64,000 bases of DNA from Sphingoaurantiacus capsulatus. Lineage in GTDB: Bacteria > Pseudomonadota > Alphaproteobacteria > Sphingomonadales > Sphingomonadaceae. Location of the stretch: positions 310,001 to 374,000 of the forward strand of contig NZ_JBHRXV010000011.1 in assembly GCF_042648405.1 (NCBI RefSeq), read 5' to 3'. Each line of letters opens with the position of its first letter. The stretch's first letter is position 1. The notes under the pieces were generated by a model. It worked only from the letters and a program-made list of their open reading frames with translations. It searched no databases and was not told the DNA's origin. Positions 61,922-64,000 of this stretch are shown piece by piece. Position numbers and translations under genes: made by a program.

Positions 61922-62482
61922 TTACCAGCGGTAGCCGGCATAGGCGCGGCTGCCCATCGCGTGGCGCGCCCAGTCATATTCGCCGCGGCTGATCCAGCCG
62001 TCGCGGTTGCGATCGGCGAAGCGGTAGAAGGCCGCCTGCGCGCGCCGCCACTCACCCTCGCTGATGCGGCCGTTGCGGTTTCGGTCGGCGAAGTTGCGGA
62101 ACACCCAGTCCTGGGTGAAGCGGTCGTTGTAGCCGAAGCCATAGGGCGTCCACTGGCGGTTCCAGCCATAGGCATTGCCGGTGTAGCCGTAGCGATAGCC
62201 GCGCCGATCATCCCAATAGTTACGGCGGTCGTCGCGGCGATCGTCACGCCAGTCTCGGCGGTCATCACGCCGGTCGTCGCGGGCTTCCCGGCGGTCGTCG
62301 CGACGATCAGCCCGCCGCTCCCAGCGCTCCTCGCGCCGGTCGTCGTTGCGGTCGCCATGGTTGGTCACGCGGTTGCGCAACTGCTCGCCGATGCGGCGCG
62401 CGTCATTGTCGGCAGCCAGGGCCGGTGCGGCGGCCGCCACCGCCATCGTGCCCAACACCAACCCGGTCAGAAGCTTACGCAT
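61922..62482 (-). CDS. Secreted EF-hand protein with Asp/Arg (DDRR) repeats
   Basis: A 186-residue exported protein. Signal peptide 1-23 (APALAA). Residues about 40-95 are a polyampholyte: DDRR or close forms (EERR, ADRR, EARD) occur about ten times in a row, mixing strong plus and minus charges. A Tyr/Gly/Asn segment (about 95-122, RYGYTGNAYGWN) follows. Two EF-hand loops end the chain: ADRNRNGRISEGEW and ADRNRDGWISRGEYD. Paralog-like to the EF-hand gene 98 bases downstream, but that one lacks the charged repeat. A terminator lies right after the stop. Role unknown; ionic matrix or calcium binding is a guess. Confidence 0.82.
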   Translation of the reverse strand: MRKLLTGLVLGTMAVAAAAPALAADNDARRIGEQLRNRVTNHGDRNDDRREERWERRADRRDDRREARDDRRDDRRDWRDDRRDDRRNYWDDRRGYRYGYTGNAYGWNRQWTPYGFGYNDRFTQDWVFRNFADRNRNGRISEGEWRRAQAAFYRFADRNRDGWISRGEYDWARHAMGSRAYAGYRW

Positions 62483-62584
62483 TTTCAGTCTCCCACACGC
62501 TCATGGTGGAAGACTGAGCCGAATCCGTTGAACCGTGGCTGAAGCGCGATGAAAGCTGGCGTTCAGCTTATGCTTGCGCCGCCC

Positions 62585-64000
62585 TTATTTGGGGCCGTCG
62601 ACGATCTTGATCGACAGCTCCTTTAGCTGCTTCGGCGTCGCCGGTGCCGGCGCGTTCATCATCAGATCTTCCGCCTTCTGGTTCATCGGGAAGACGATGA
62701 CCTCGCGGATGTTGGGCTCGTCGGCGAGCAGCATGACGATGCGATCGACGCCCGGCGCCGAGCCGCCGTGCGGCGGCGCGCCGAACTTGAACGCGTTGAT
62801 CATGCCGGCGAAGTCGACGTCGACCTGCTCCCTGGCATAGCCGGCGATCTCGAACGCCTTGTACATGATCTCCGGCCGGTGGTTCCGGATCGCGCCCGAC
62901 GACAGCTCAACGCCGTTGCAGACGATGTCATACTGATAGGCGAGGATATCGAGCGGGTCCTGCGTCTCCAGCGCCTCGAGCTCGCCCTGCGGCATCGAGA
63001 ACGGGTTGTGGCTGAACTCGATCTTGCCGCTGTCCTCGTCGCGCTCGAACATCGGGAAGTCGACGATCCAGCAGAAGCGGAACTCGCCCTCGGCGATCAG
63101 GCCCAGCTCCTCGCCGATGCGGGTGCGCGCCTGACCGGCGAGCTTCGCCGCGGCATCGACCTTGCCGGCGGCAAAGAAGATGCCGTCGTCGGGCCCAAGG
63201 CCCAGCTCGGCGACCAGCTTGCGCGTCGCTTCCTCGCCATGGTTCTTGGCGATCGGGCCGCCCAGCTCGCCGCCCTTCTGCGTGATGTAGCCGAGGCCGG
63301 CATGGCCTTCGGCGCGCGCCCACTCGTTCATGTCGTCGAAGAACTTGCGGCTCTTTTCGGCGGTCTTCGGCGCCGGGATCGCGCGAACCACGCCGCCGCC
63401 CGACACGATCTTGTCGAACAGACCGAAGCCCGACCCGCGGAAATGCGCCGAGACGTCGGTGATGATGATCGGGTTGCGGAGGTCCGGCTTGTCGCTGCCG
63501 TACTTCAGCATCGATTCCCTGTAGGCGATGCGCGGGAACGGCGGCCTGGTCACCGACTTGTCGGAGAATTCGTCGAACACGCCTGCAAGCACCGGCTCGA
63601 TCGCCGCGAACACGTCTTCCTGCGTGACGAAGCTCATCTCGAAATCGAGCTGGTAGAATTCGCCCGGGCTGCGGTCGGCGCGGGCGTCCTCGTCACGGAA
63701 GCAGGGCGCGATCTGGAAATAGCGGTCGAAGCCCGCCACCATCAGCAGCTGCTTGAACATCTGCGGCGCCTGCGGCAGCGCGTAGAACTTCCCCGGGTGC
63801 ACGCGGCTCGGCACCAGATAGTCGCGCGCGCCTTCGGGCGACGACGCGGTCAGGATCGGCGTCTGGAACTCGGTGAAGCCCTGGTCGATCATCCGGCGGC
63901 GCAAGCTGGCGATGACGTTCGAGCGCAGGACAATGTTCTTGTGCAGCCGCTCGCGACGCAGATCGAGGAAGCGGTAGCGGAGTCGAATCTCCTCGGGATA
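62585..64000 (-). CDS. aspS: Aspartyl-tRNA synthetase, N-terminus beyond the window
   Basis: Charges tRNA-Asp. 471 residues are visible; the frame stays open to the right edge, where it reads YPEEIRLRYRFLDLRRERLH, the standard stretch after the anticodon-binding domain, so about 120-130 residues are missing outside. Class II motifs: FTEFQTPILTASSPEGARD, motif 2 FRDEDARADRSPGEFYQLD, the bacterial GAD insertion (about 270-400 in full numbering), and motif 3 GGSAPGVDRIVMLL near the end. Whether it is discriminating or also charges tRNA-Asn cannot be settled by eye. Confidence 0.95.
   Translation of the reverse strand, partial: YPEEIRLRYRFLDLRRERLHKNIVLRSNVIASLRRRMIDQGFTEFQTPILTASSPEGARDYLVPSRVHPGKFYALPQAPQMFKQLLMVAGFDRYFQIAPCFRDEDARADRSPGEFYQLDFEMSFVTQEDVFAAIEPVLAGVFDEFSDKSVTRPPFPRIAYRESMLKYGSDKPDLRNPIIITDVSAHFRGSGFGLFDKIVSGGGVVRAIPAPKTAEKSRKFFDDMNEWARAEGHAGLGYITQKGGELGGPIAKNHGEEATRKLVAELGLGPDDGIFFAAGKVDAAAKLAGQARTRIGEELGLIAEGEFRFCWIVDFPMFERDEDSGKIEFSHNPFSMPQGELEALETQDPLDILAYQYDIVCNGVELSSGAIRNHRPEIMYKAFEIAGYAREQVDVDFAGMINAFKFGAPPHGGSAPGVDRIVMLLADEPNIREVIVFPMNQKAEDLMMNAPAPATPKQLKELSIKIVDGPK

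Noticed and set aside
61763..62542. 259-codon Val/Ala/Ile-rich plus-strand frame
   Set aside because: It is the mirror of the DDRR repeat gene; the repeats force the Val/Ile/Thr pattern. The minus-strand product has a signal peptide and EF-hands.
62553..62569. Small hairpin (AAGCTG/CAGCTT) after aspS as a terminator
   Set aside because: Six-base stem and only three T residues on the minus strand; too weak to call.

Overview
This window is a stretch of ordinary chromosome from a GC-rich alphaproteobacterium, most likely a member of the Sphingomonadaceae (Sphingomonas or a close relative). The evidence is the gene order dusB-ntrB-ntrC-ntrY-ntrX-hfq-hflX, a fused ispDF gene, a stand-alone E2/E3 pair of pyruvate dehydrogenase, a eukaryotic-type NADP isocitrate dehydrogenase, a PEP-CTERM protein, a DUF4402 protein, and several dispersed palindromic intergenic repeats. 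No integrase, transposase, phage gene or CRISPR array was seen. Two tRNA genes are present, Ser(UGA) and Pro(UGG).

Layout. 1-5.4 kb: a membrane diguanylate cyclase, then pdhC, a small membrane protein and lpd in a tightly packed run, then a VOC protein. 5.5-11.2 kb: a loose accessory stretch with a PEP-CTERM protein, a second VOC protein, a DUF4402 secreted protein, a cupin, a secreted YciI-like protein, a GFA-like Cys protein, a DUF5990-like protein, a membrane LytTR regulator and a secreted alpha/beta hydrolase. 11.2-21.3 kb: tRNA-Ser, then a cell-wall and replication run mltB-rlpA-dacF-[palindromic element]-tmk-[tandem repeat element]-holB-metG-tatD-MBL hydrolase-aspartic protease-mazG. 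21.3-30.3 kb (minus strand): hflX, hfq, ntrX, ntrY, ntrC, ntrB and dusB, the nitrogen-control cluster. 30.4-42.5 kb: ispDF, pncC, ratA, lipA, carbonic anhydrase, a radical SAM protein, a CAP-domain lipoprotein, an AlkK-like acyl-CoA ligase, a zinc-ribbon protein, small ORFs, pssA-psd (phosphatidylethanolamine synthesis), a LOG-family protein and icd. 42.6-47.7 kb: a CPA2 antiporter, alaS and a small hypothetical protein.

47.7-52.9 kb holds the most unusual locus: an outer-membrane two-partner-secretion transporter (TpsB/ShlB-like) downstream of two paralogous lipoproteins. Each lipoprotein has a long Gly/Ser/Asn-rich low-complexity stretch followed by repeats of about 60 residues, and neither has a recognisable TPS domain. 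The remainder holds tRNA-Pro, an M13 metallopeptidase lipoprotein, a sulfite-oxidase-like protein, DUF2062, smpB, dapA, slt, greB, ppk2, two secreted EF-hand proteins (one with a long Asp/Arg repeat) and aspS, which runs off the right edge.

How parts work together: lpd and pdhC supply E3 and E2 of pyruvate dehydrogenase, and lipA makes their lipoyl cofactor. NtrBC and NtrYX form two sensor-regulator pairs for nitrogen and redox sensing, but NtrX here lacks the sigma-54 contact loop. MltB, RlpA, DacF and Slt remodel peptidoglycan. PssA and Psd make phosphatidylethanolamine. The TpsB-lipoprotein locus may export or display surface lipoproteins. Four palindromic or tandem repeat elements fill otherwise gene-free gaps.
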